Part shown: piece after piece, positions 1 through 5,174 of the stretch
Position numbering within the stretch: position 1 is the stretch's first letter
Layout: every line of letters starts with the position of its first letter
Origin: Burkholderiales bacterium UBA4615
Lineage (GTDB): Bacteria; Pseudomonadota; Gammaproteobacteria; Burkholderiales; Burkholderiaceae_E
Direction: 5' to 3'
NCBI GenBank assembly: GCA_002386465.1
Contig: DGIT01000049.1
Location: 3,793-8,966, forward strand
Length of the DNA: 5,174 nt
The notes under the pieces: generated by a model
Database searches by the model: none
Seen by the model: the letters and a program-made list of their open reading frames with translations, nothing else
What the model was told of the DNA's origin: nothing
Made by a program: the position numbers and the translations under genes

Positions 1-972
1 GGACTGGGCCAGGCCACGCTGTCTTCGAACCCGTGGGAGACGCTCCTGCAACCCCTGACCGAGCGCGCGGTACAGGCGATTGGCGCGGCAGGCCAGGTCG
101 TCTCCGGTTCGATGAAGCTGGCCACCCGGCCGGATCAGCTGGGCGGCTATGCGCAAGTGGGCCAGCGCGCAGTGGCCGATGCGGTGCAATTGGCCCTCAT
201 GCCTTCGGATACGCTCACGCGGCTCAAAGGTACGGTGGGCCCGCACAAGCGGGTGGCCTGGAACGAGCCGCTGCCCCTGGACGATGTGAAGCTGGTGGGA
301 CGCGCCTTGCAGGCATCGGTCAACGATGTGCTGCTCTCGTGCGTGGCGGGGGCGCTGCGCCGTTATCTGATTGCGCAGGGCGAGGACACCGAGGGCTGTC
401 AGATCCGTGCGATGGTTCCGGTCAATTTGCGCCCGGCCTCGGCCGGCCTGGAACTGGGTAACCGATTCGGTCTGGTACCGCTGGTGCTGCCCGTAGGGAT
501 CGTGAATCCTGTGGCGCGCTTGCAGGAAGTTCGCCGGCGCATGGATGCGCTCAAGGGCGGCTACCAGGCGCTGATCACTTATGGGTTGCTGGCTGCCGTG
601 GGGCATGCGCCACGGGCGGTGCAGGACCCGATCCTGCAGTTCATGGCCAATAAGACCACAGCAGTCATGACCAATGTCCCAGGCCCAGGCATGCCGATGT
701 CCATGGCCGGTCGCACGCTCTCCCGCATGATGTTCTGGGTGCCGCAATCGGGCGATATCGGTCTGGGCGTCTCGATCCTCTCGTATGCCGGAGGGGTGCA
801 GTTCGGTGTGATGGCCGATGCAGGATTCTGTCCCGATCCGCAGCAGCTCATCGATGCCTTTGCCCCCGAATTCGATCAGTTGCTGCTGCTCGCGGCACTG
901 CTGCCGCAGGACGCACGCGGCCAGGGCGCACTGGATGCGCAAGGCCTTGAGGCGGCGCTCTTCGGTGCCTGA
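1..972 (+). CDS. Wax ester synthase/diacylglycerol acyltransferase (WS/DGAT), C-terminal part, 5' end outside window
   Basis: The frame is open from the first base and ends at TGA 970-972, giving 323 residues of a protein whose family is usually about 450-500 long. WS/DGAT enzymes transfer the acyl group of acyl-CoA to fatty alcohols or diacylglycerol to form storage wax esters or triacylglycerol, at the inner face of the cytoplasmic membrane. Visible family marks are the ND motif SVNDVLLS with GALRRYL just after it (ND codons at 322-327), RAMVPVNLRP, ELGNRFGLVPLVLP, and MTNVPGP (from 667) in the C-terminal DUF1298 region, followed by a typical GDIGLGVSILSYAGGVQFGVM segment seen in shorter pieces. 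The catalytic HHxxxDG motif lies upstream of the window, so activity cannot be judged. An internal ATG at 112 is not the real start, because homology continues before it. The gene overlaps the proposed DUF1214 start by 8 bases, which suggests cotranscription. Family assignment is firm; wax ester versus triacylglycerol preference cannot be told. Confidence 0.92.
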   Translation, partial: GLGQATLSSNPWETLLQPLTERAVQAIGAAGQVVSGSMKLATRPDQLGGYAQVGQRAVADAVQLALMPSDTLTRLKGTVGPHKRVAWNEPLPLDDVKLVGRALQASVNDVLLSCVAGALRRYLIAQGEDTEGCQIRAMVPVNLRPASAGLELGNRFGLVPLVLPVGIVNPVARLQEVRRRMDALKGGYQALITYGLLAAVGHAPRAVQDPILQFMANKTTAVMTNVPGPGMPMSMAGRTLSRMMFWVPQSGDIGLGVSILSYAGGVQFGVMADAGFCPDPQQLIDAFAPEFDQLLLLAALLPQDARGQGALDAQGLEAALFGA

Positions 973-1583
973 GCAGCATTCGCGGCCGGCCCGGCGTTGG
1001 CCAGCGGTCGTCGGGTGGTACGCGCTCGCGGTCGCAGTGGGGCTCGGCCTGGGCCGTGTTGCGCAGTGGCGCGGGGTTCGGTGAGGCGGTGGGTCCGTGG
1101 CGCATCAGCATGCTGGCGGGCAGCGCGCAAGCCGACCTCTACACCCGGGCCCGGGTAGCGCTGGGCGGACTGCTGGCGCTGTCGCGCAGCGAAACCATGT
1201 ACTACGTGGCGCAGACAGACAGCGCGGGCCAGCCGCTGCGATCGCGCTGTACCTACCGCATTGAAGGGGTGCCTCCGCCTGCACGGTGGTGGAGCATTAC
1301 GGCCTATGCAGAGGATTTTCATCTGTTTCCTGCGCAGGCCCGCCAGTACAGCCTGAATGGCAACACTGCGGTGCTGGATGAACAGGGGCGCTTTCGCCTG
1401 ATCAGTGCACCCGACCCTCAGCCGGCGCTGTCTGCAGGTGCGCCGGAACGAGGGTGGCTGCATACGCCGGGCAATCGCGGTCTGATGTTCACGATGCGGT
1501 TGTACAACCCGCAACCCGGTGTGGCGCAGTCCCCTGCCTCACTGGCGGCGCCCACGATCCACGCCCTGGAGGGCTGCCACTGA
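965..1583 (+). CDS. DUF1214 domain protein, membrane-anchored, with probable single-base frameshift near 1040
   Basis: The body (frame of 1056-1583, TGA 1581-1583) has DUF1214 signatures: DLYTRARVALGGLLALSRSE, SETMYYVAQTD, RCTYRIEG, RWWSITAY, a WLHTPGNRG turn and RLYNPQ near the end. This is the DUF1214 half of the DUF1254/DUF1214 (COG5361-like) family, whose biochemical role is not established. In the uninterrupted frame the only starts are GTG 1056 (175 aa) and ATG 1110; neither has a good ribosome binding site, and both lack the usual membrane anchor. The missing N-terminus lies in the +2 frame from GTG 965: PEQHSRPARRWPAVVGWYALAVAV. Removing one G from GGGG 1039-1042 fuses the frames into a 205-residue protein with a clean membrane helix, WPAVVGWYALAVAVGSAWAV, then LRSGAGFGEAVGPWRIS. 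A GAGG at 949-952 is a possible, slightly distant ribosome binding site for GTG 965. The gene could be a recent pseudogene, a sequence error, or translated from 1056 without an anchor. Confidence 0.85.
1039..1042 (+). other. Probable frameshift site (GGGG run) in the DUF1214 gene
   Basis: Reading from GTG 965 hits TGA at 1082-1084, while the DUF1214 body continues in the next frame. With three Gs instead of four, the codons run GCA GTG GGC TCG GCC TGG GCC GTG, encoding AVGSAWAV and completing a hydrophobic helix. The run is the most likely place for a one-base insertion, though the exact base within about 1037-1050 cannot be fixed. No slippery-site pattern of a known programmed frameshift is evident. 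Confidence 0.6.
1568..1573 (+). promoter_or_regulatory. Ribosome binding site of the DUF1254 gene
   Basis: GGAGGG lies 9 bases before ATG 1583, inside the end of the DUF1214 gene. It fixes ATG 1583 as the start in preference to in-frame starts further upstream, such as 1454, which would run through the DUF1214 coding region. Confidence 0.75.
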
Positions 1584-2146
1584 TGCCCGCGCGTGCGCGC
1601 TTCTGGTCCATCCGTCTCGCAGCCCTGCTGACGGTGGCCGTGGCCGTTCACCTGGCCGCGCTGTGGGCCTTGCCGCGCCTGATCATGGGAAGGGTGATGT
1701 CGGCCGCAGCGCCGGCCTCGCAGGCATCCAATCAAGTGGTGTTTCCGCCTCCGACCGACCATCTGCAGCGCCGCGTGGTCATGCCCAGCCCGGATCTGCT
1801 CTACGCCTTATGCGCCTTTGATGTCTCGACTCAGCCGATGCGCATCCGCGCCCATCCTCAGTCCCCGAACTACTGGTCAATCGCGCTGTACGCCGCCAAC
1901 TCCGACAACTTTTTCGTGATCAATGATCGCGAGGCCTCAGGTCGGCCGGTGGACATTGTCCTGAGTGGGCCAAGCGCGTACCCGGGCCAGATGCCCATGC
2001 CGGCTGGTGCGCAGGTCGTTCAGGCACCGTCCGCGAAGGGTCTGTTGCTGATGCGGGTGCTGGTGACCGACTACACCCGCGAACGCGACACCGTGGAGGC
2101 GGCGCGTCGTTCGCTGCAATGTGAGCCGCTGACCGGGGCGTCGTAG
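1583..2146 (+). CDS. DUF1254 domain protein, small membrane-anchored form
   Basis: A 187-residue protein starting at ATG 1583, whose A is the last base of the preceding TGA (TGATG overlap), so it is very likely translationally coupled to the DUF1214 gene. Residues about 8-33 form one N-terminal membrane helix (WSIRLAALLTVAVAVHLAAL), leaving most of the chain probably on the periplasmic side. DUF1254 marks are VVMPSPDLLYALCAFDVS (65-82), NYWSIALYAANSDNFFVIND (96-115), and a C-terminal KGLLLMRVLVTDY followed by a helix with ERDTVEAARRSL. Larger relatives carry DUF1254 and DUF1214 in one chain; here the two halves are separate proteins in the order DUF1214, DUF1254, which suggests that they assemble with each other. 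The function of the family is not known. No catalytic motif is recognisable. It ends at TAG 2144-2146, 22 bases before the end of the opposing gene. Confidence 0.88.
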   Translation: MPARARFWSIRLAALLTVAVAVHLAALWALPRLIMGRVMSAAAPASQASNQVVFPPPTDHLQRRVVMPSPDLLYALCAFDVSTQPMRIRAHPQSPNYWSIALYAANSDNFFVINDREASGRPVDIVLSGPSAYPGQMPMPAGAQVVQAPSAKGLLLMRVLVTDYTRERDTVEAARRSLQCEPLTGAS

Positions 2147-2168
2147 CGACTCGGCACTCTGAATAGAC

Positions 2169-3095
2169 TCAGCGATTCAATCCGTGCAAGGGCACCCCAG
2201 GCCGCGGCCAATCCATCGCGACCAGCTTGCCGCTCACCGACAAGGTGATGAAGGCGGTCTTCAGATCCGGGCCACCGAAGCAGATGTTGGTGGTGTACAG
2301 ATCGGGCATCGGCACCAGATGCGAGGGCCCACCGTCAGGCGGGATGACCGTGATGCCGGCCTCAAAGAGCGAGGCTACGCATACATGGCCGCCTGAATCC
2401 ACGGCCAGCGAATCAAACAGCCGAAAGGTGGACATGCCTGCGAGCAGCGTGCCGCCGTTGGGTGCCGGGAAGGGCAGTTTTTTCACTACACCCGGAGCTT
2501 CGATCTCGAAGGCCCAGACCCGCCCGGTTTGCGTCTCAGCCACATACAGGCGTTCGCCGTCAGGCGACAGGCCGATCCCGTTGGGGGTCATCATCGGGTA
2601 AATAACCTCCTGGATCGATGAGCCGTCGGCGCGCGCATAGAACACGCCTCCGCGGTCCAGATCCCTATGACGGCCTTTGCCCAGATCCGTGAACCAGAAG
2701 CCCCCGTGGCCATCGAACACCAGGTCGTTGGGGCCGCGCAGCGGGCCGTTCGGGCCGTGGGTGTAGAGCACCTCCACCTGACCGGTCGCGAGGTCCACGC
2801 GCTCGATGCGACCGCCCGAATAGTTGGCAGGCTGATGGCCAGGGCGCTTGCCACCGCCCTTGATGGGCAACCATTCGAAGCCGCCGTTGTTGCACAGGTA
2901 GACCTTGCCGTCCGGGCCCATGGCGGCGCCGTTCGGGCCACCCCCCGGCGTGGCCACCACCTCGGTGCGGCCATCGGGTTTGACGCGGGTCAGCGTGCCG
3001 GCCTCGATTTCCACCAGCAGTACGTCGCCATTGGGCAAAGCGATGGGGCCCTCGGGGAAACGCAGCCCCGAGGCGATTTCACGAATGGCAGTCAT
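2169..3095 (-). CDS. SMP-30/gluconolactonase-family beta-propeller hydrolase (probable lactonase)
   Basis: A 308-residue protein, the normal length for SMP-30/LRE-like six-bladed propellers, which are metal-dependent lactonases or related esterases. Residues that match the family metal and substrate sites are present: E15 in RFPEGP, N123 in GPNDLVFD, N172 in PNGIGLSPDG and D228 in FDSLAVD. Other blade marks are GGPNGAAMGPDGKVYLCNNG (52-71), GGFWFTDLG (131-139), RLYVAET (182-188) and TNICFGG (269-275). There is no signal peptide, so it is probably cytoplasmic. ATG 3095 is chosen because GGAGA sits 7 bases upstream and the protein begins just before the conserved FPEG motif. The open frame runs further upstream to 3320, but that part is the shadow of the ligase gene. 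It follows the ligase gene by 31 bases on the same strand and is probably in its operon. The substrate is unknown; a sugar lactone or a lactone from a ring-cleavage pathway would fit. Confidence 0.92.
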   Translation of the reverse strand: MTAIREIASGLRFPEGPIALPNGDVLLVEIEAGTLTRVKPDGRTEVVATPGGGPNGAAMGPDGKVYLCNNGGFEWLPIKGGGKRPGHQPANYSGGRIERVDLATGQVEVLYTHGPNGPLRGPNDLVFDGHGGFWFTDLGKGRHRDLDRGGVFYARADGSSIQEVIYPMMTPNGIGLSPDGERLYVAETQTGRVWAFEIEAPGVVKKLPFPAPNGGTLLAGMSTFRLFDSLAVDSGGHVCVASLFEAGITVIPPDGGPSHLVPMPDLYTTNICFGGPDLKTAFITLSVSGKLVAMDWPRPGVPLHGLNR

Positions 3096-3102
3096 GTGGT
3101 GG

Positions 3103-3107
3103 TCTCC
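3103..3107 (-). promoter_or_regulatory. Ribosome binding site of the SMP-30-type gene
   Basis: On the minus strand the sequence reads CCGGAGACCACCACATG, placing GGAGA 7 bases before ATG 3095. It lies in the 31-base gap after the ligase stop codon, which leaves little room for a separate promoter. Confidence 0.7.
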
Positions 3108-3126
3108 GGTAGAGGTGAAACGGGGC

Positions 3127-4728
3127 TTAGGCAATGCGTCGGGCGTGATCTTTCCAGTACGGCTCGCGCAGCACGCGTTTGAGGATCTTGCCGCTGGGGT
3201 TGCGGGGAATGCTCTCCACGAAATCCACCGACTTGGGGCACTTGAACCGTGCGATCCGCTCTCGCATGAACGACATGATCGCCTGGGCATCAGCCGATGC
3301 CCCGGGCTTGAGCACCACAATGGCCTTGACTGCCTCGCCCCACTTGTCGTCGGGCACCCCGATGATCGCGCCGTCGGCCACCGAAGGATGCAGCATCAAC
3401 GCATTTTCAACTTCAGCCGGATAGATATTCTCGCCGCCCGAGACGATCATGTCCTTGATACGGTCATGCAGGAACAGATAGCCGTCCTGCATGTAGCCGG
3501 CGTCGCCAGTGCGTAACCAGGGGTCTTCGCCGGGAGCGCCAGAAATCAGGGTGTCTTGTGTGGCCTCGGGCTTGCGCCAGTAGCGGGTCATGTTCTTGGG
3601 CGTGCGCACGAGCAACTCGCCCACCTCGCCTTCATCGGCGGTCTCATCGGTGCCCGGGCGGATGACTCTCAGTTCGACGTCCTTCATGGCCAACCCCGCC
3701 GAGCGAAGCAAGACGGCTTTAGGACCCTCGGCGACATGGTCCCGCGCAGGCAACACGGTCACGGCACCGGAGGTTTCGGTCAGACCGTACACCTGCACGA
3801 ATTCGCACCCCAGTACGCGCATCGCATCGATCAGTACGCGGTCCGAGATCGGCGAGGCACCGTACGAAATCATCTTCAGTGCGGAAAAATCCTGTTTTTC
3901 CACACCCGGCGCCTGCAGCAGGAACTGGATCATGGCTGGCACCAGGAAGGCGTGGCTCACACGGCGTTTCACCAGCGCATCCAGCACGGCCGCCGGCTCG
4001 AAGTCGGGCAGGGTGATGCTCAATCCGCCCATCGCGTGGGTGAGCAGTGCGATGCCGTGTCCGGCAATGTGAAAGGCGGGCAGGGCGTTGAGATTGACAT
4101 GCTCCTGCGGGCGGTAGTCCCAGACCTCGGCCACGCCGTCGACCAGCGAGTGGGTGAGCGCACGGTGCGACAGTTCAACGCCCTTGGGCAGGCCGGTTGT
4201 GCCCGAGGAATAGAGCTGCAATGCGGCGTCTTGCGGTTGCGGGCGAAAGCCCGGATCGATGTTCGGGTGTGGGGCCGACCACTGCTCCAGCGTGGGCCAG
4301 CTTGTACTTGCTGGTCCAGCCGCCCCGCCCGAGGTCTGCGCCTGTGAAAGCACGGTGGCGCGCAACGTGGGCACGGCAAGACCCGCCAGCAGCGGCGCAA
4401 ACTCGGCATCGGTCATCAGAAACTTCGTCTGACCATCATCGAGGATGTACTGCACTTCCGGGCCGGCCAGTCGCCAGTTCACCGGCATGCACACTGCGCC
4501 AATTTTTTGCGCAGCCAGCGTCACCATGGCACTTTCCGGCTGATGGCGGGTCAGGGTGGCGACCCGATCGTCGCGGCCCACGCCCAGCGCCACCATGGCT
4601 TGCGCCAGCCGATTGGTCAGTGCTTCCACTTCCCCGAAAGACCAGTCGCGACCGGGCGCAGACCAGGCGATCGCAGCAGGGCGTTCGATCGCCTGCCTGC
4701 GTGACATGTCAAGGCTCGACAGATGCAT
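3127..4728 (-). CDS. AMP-forming acyl-CoA synthetase (acid:CoA ligase, FadD-like)
   Basis: A complete 533-residue adenylate-forming enzyme that activates a carboxylic acid with ATP to an acyl-AMP and then forms the CoA thioester in the cytoplasm. Core motifs appear in order: the phosphate-binding loop YSSGTTGLPKGVELSH (173-188), NALPAFHIAG (214-223), ISYGASPIS (287-295), VYGLTETSG (313-321), WLRTGDAGYM (404-413), the hinge DRIKDMIVSGGENIYPAEVE (422-441) and PRNPSGKILKR (509-518) with the catalytic lysine at 514. All key residues are present, so it should be active. ATG 4728 has GGAGA 4 bases upstream; ATG 4707 (residue 8) is a weaker alternative. The sequence resembles medium/long-chain fatty acyl or cyclic-acid ligases, but the substrate cannot be read from it. 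Ninety-five bases separate it from the upstream M20 gene; I see no convincing promoter or terminator there, so cotranscription of all three minus-strand genes is possible. Confidence 0.94.
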   Translation of the reverse strand: MHLSSLDMSRRQAIERPAAIAWSAPGRDWSFGEVEALTNRLAQAMVALGVGRDDRVATLTRHQPESAMVTLAAQKIGAVCMPVNWRLAGPEVQYILDDGQTKFLMTDAEFAPLLAGLAVPTLRATVLSQAQTSGGAAGPASTSWPTLEQWSAPHPNIDPGFRPQPQDAALQLYSSGTTGLPKGVELSHRALTHSLVDGVAEVWDYRPQEHVNLNALPAFHIAGHGIALLTHAMGGLSITLPDFEPAAVLDALVKRRVSHAFLVPAMIQFLLQAPGVEKQDFSALKMISYGASPISDRVLIDAMRVLGCEFVQVYGLTETSGAVTVLPARDHVAEGPKAVLLRSAGLAMKDVELRVIRPGTDETADEGEVGELLVRTPKNMTRYWRKPEATQDTLISGAPGEDPWLRTGDAGYMQDGYLFLHDRIKDMIVSGGENIYPAEVENALMLHPSVADGAIIGVPDDKWGEAVKAIVVLKPGASADAQAIMSFMRERIARFKCPKSVDFVESIPRNPSGKILKRVLREPYWKDHARRIA

Positions 4729-4823
4729 CGTGTCTCCGTGATCGTAGGGACGCGCGCTTCAAGGCGTATCGCTTCCCGATGGGTGATCAGCGAGGATAGC
4801 GCGCGGCAGAGCCTGCTGCGCTC
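4729..4823 (-). other. Short intergenic gap between M20 gene and ligase gene
   Basis: Apart from the ligase ribosome binding site, I recognise no sigma-70 type -35/-10 pair with good spacing, no inverted repeat long enough for an operator, and no stem followed by a T run. The gap is long for a tight operon but gives no sign of a transcription boundary. Confidence 0.4.
4733..4737 (-). promoter_or_regulatory. Ribosome binding site of the acyl-CoA synthetase gene
   Basis: On the minus strand the sequence reads CGGAGACACGATG, with GGAGA 4 bases before ATG 4728. It resembles the CGGAGAC context before the SMP-30-type gene and supports ATG 4728 over the internal ATG at 4707. Confidence 0.65.
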
Positions 4824-5174
4824 TCAGACAGGCTGGAACGTTTCGAGGAATCGCAGCAGAACGGCTGTGGCCACGTCTGCGTCCTGCACGGTCATGATTT
4901 CGTCGGGATGATGGCTGATTCCGCCATGGCCGCAGCGCACGAAGAGCATCGCGGTCGGACAGACCGCTGGAAACTCCATCGCGTCGTGCCCGGCTCCTGA
5001 GGCCAGATGCTCCACCGGCAGGCCCTCTGCCGCGATGGCGTGTGCAAGGTGCGCCTGAAGCTTCGGGTCGCACGGGGCCGCGCGCAATTCGAAGAAGGGC
5101 TCGAAGCTCAGGGTCACGCCCCGCCGCCTGGCAATGGCTTCGCATTGCGCCTGCAGCGCAGCCACGGCGGCAAG
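4824..5174 (-). CDS. M20-family Zn-dependent amidohydrolase (hydantoinase/carbamoylase/allantoate amidohydrolase type), C-terminal fragment
   Basis: The frame is open to the right edge, so only the last 116 residues of a protein usually about 400-420 long are visible; it ends at TGA 4826-4824. The GTG at 5165 is internal, not the start. This family hydrolyses amide or carbamoyl bonds, as in N-carbamoyl-L-amino acids, allantoate or ureidoglycolate, using two metal ions. The C-terminal catalytic-domain signature is clear: SGAGHDAMEFPAVCPTAM, then FVRCGHGGISHHPDE, where the His of GISH (codon 4911-4913) corresponds to the last metal ligand of allantoate amidohydrolases. The tail DADVATAVLLRFLETF is also typical. 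The remaining metal ligands and the dimerisation domain lie outside the window. Exact substrate cannot be assigned. It may be the first visible gene of the minus-strand block that continues into the ligase. Confidence 0.88.
   Translation of the reverse strand, partial: LAAVAALQAQCEAIARRRGVTLSFEPFFELRAAPCDPKLQAHLAHAIAAEGLPVEHLASGAGHDAMEFPAVCPTAMLFVRCGHGGISHHPDEIMTVQDADVATAVLLRFLETFQPV

Noticed and set aside
33..461. Plus-strand open frame of 142 codons inside the WS/DGAT region
   Set aside because: Gly/Ala/Arg-rich shadow in another frame of the WS/DGAT gene, with no motif of its own.
876..1514. Minus-strand open frame of 212 codons opposite WS/DGAT and DUF1214
   Set aside because: Arg-rich, low-information translation, antisense to conserved domains on the plus strand and without a convincing ribosome binding site.
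2159..2172. CTGA...TCAG inverted repeat as a bidirectional terminator
   Set aside because: Only a 4-bp stem with a 6-base loop and no T run on either strand, too weak to call a terminator.
3096..3320. N-terminal extension of the SMP-30-type protein upstream to 3320
   Set aside because: The extra 75 residues overlap the conserved end of the ligase gene in another frame and look non-homologous. ATG 3095 has a good ribosome binding site and gives the normal family length.
2667..3516. Plus-strand open frames overlapping the SMP-30-type and ligase genes
   Set aside because: They are antisense shadows of two well-supported genes, cross the gene boundary at 3095-3127 without logic and have no recognisable motif.
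3556..4347. Long plus-strand open frame (263 codons) opposite the acyl-CoA synthetase
   Set aside because: It lies wholly antisense to a gene with all catalytic motifs, its translation is rich in His, Arg and Gln without domain-like pattern, and it is a usual by-product of GC-rich coding DNA.
4752..4806. GCGCGC repeated at both ends of the gap before the ligase gene as a possible operator or hairpin
   Set aside because: GCGCGC is common in this GC-rich DNA, the copies are about 40 bases apart, and the flanks do not extend the match.

Overview
The window is GC-rich, densely coding chromosomal DNA with strongly G/C-biased third codon positions. The gene families fit a metabolically versatile proteobacterium. 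A betaproteobacterium of the Burkholderiales type is my best guess, but nothing here (no rRNA or other marker) proves the taxonomy. I see no RNA gene, mobile element, CRISPR array, phage gene or long repeat.

Layout: two gene blocks converge at about position 2157. The left block (plus strand, 1-2146) holds three tightly packed genes. They are the C-terminal two thirds of a wax ester synthase/diacylglycerol acyltransferase (WS/DGAT), which enters from the left edge, then a DUF1214 protein, then a DUF1254 protein. The last two are short, each has one predicted N-terminal membrane segment, and they are joined by a TGATG stop/start overlap. The DUF1214 gene appears to carry a single extra G in a GGGG run at 1039-1042, which separates its start and membrane anchor from the rest of the protein.

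The right block (minus strand, 5174-2169) reads, in transcription order: the C-terminal part of an M20-family Zn amidohydrolase of the hydantoinase/carbamoylase/allantoate amidohydrolase group (5' end beyond the right edge), a complete AMP-forming acyl-CoA synthetase, and a complete SMP-30/gluconolactonase-type beta-propeller hydrolase. The ligase and propeller genes are 31 bases apart, and both have a GGAGA ribosome binding site, so they are probably cotranscribed.

How the genes may work together: the left block is lipid-related, since WS/DGAT consumes acyl-CoA, and it carries a pair of membrane-anchored proteins of unknown function. The right block looks catabolic: two hydrolases flank an acid:CoA ligase, as expected if a cyclic or amide substrate is opened and the acid is then activated with CoA. 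The shared pathway is inference from gene order. I found no clear case for a wholly new system. The most notable items are the probable frameshift in the DUF1214 gene and the uncharacterised DUF1214/DUF1254 pair beside a WS/DGAT gene.
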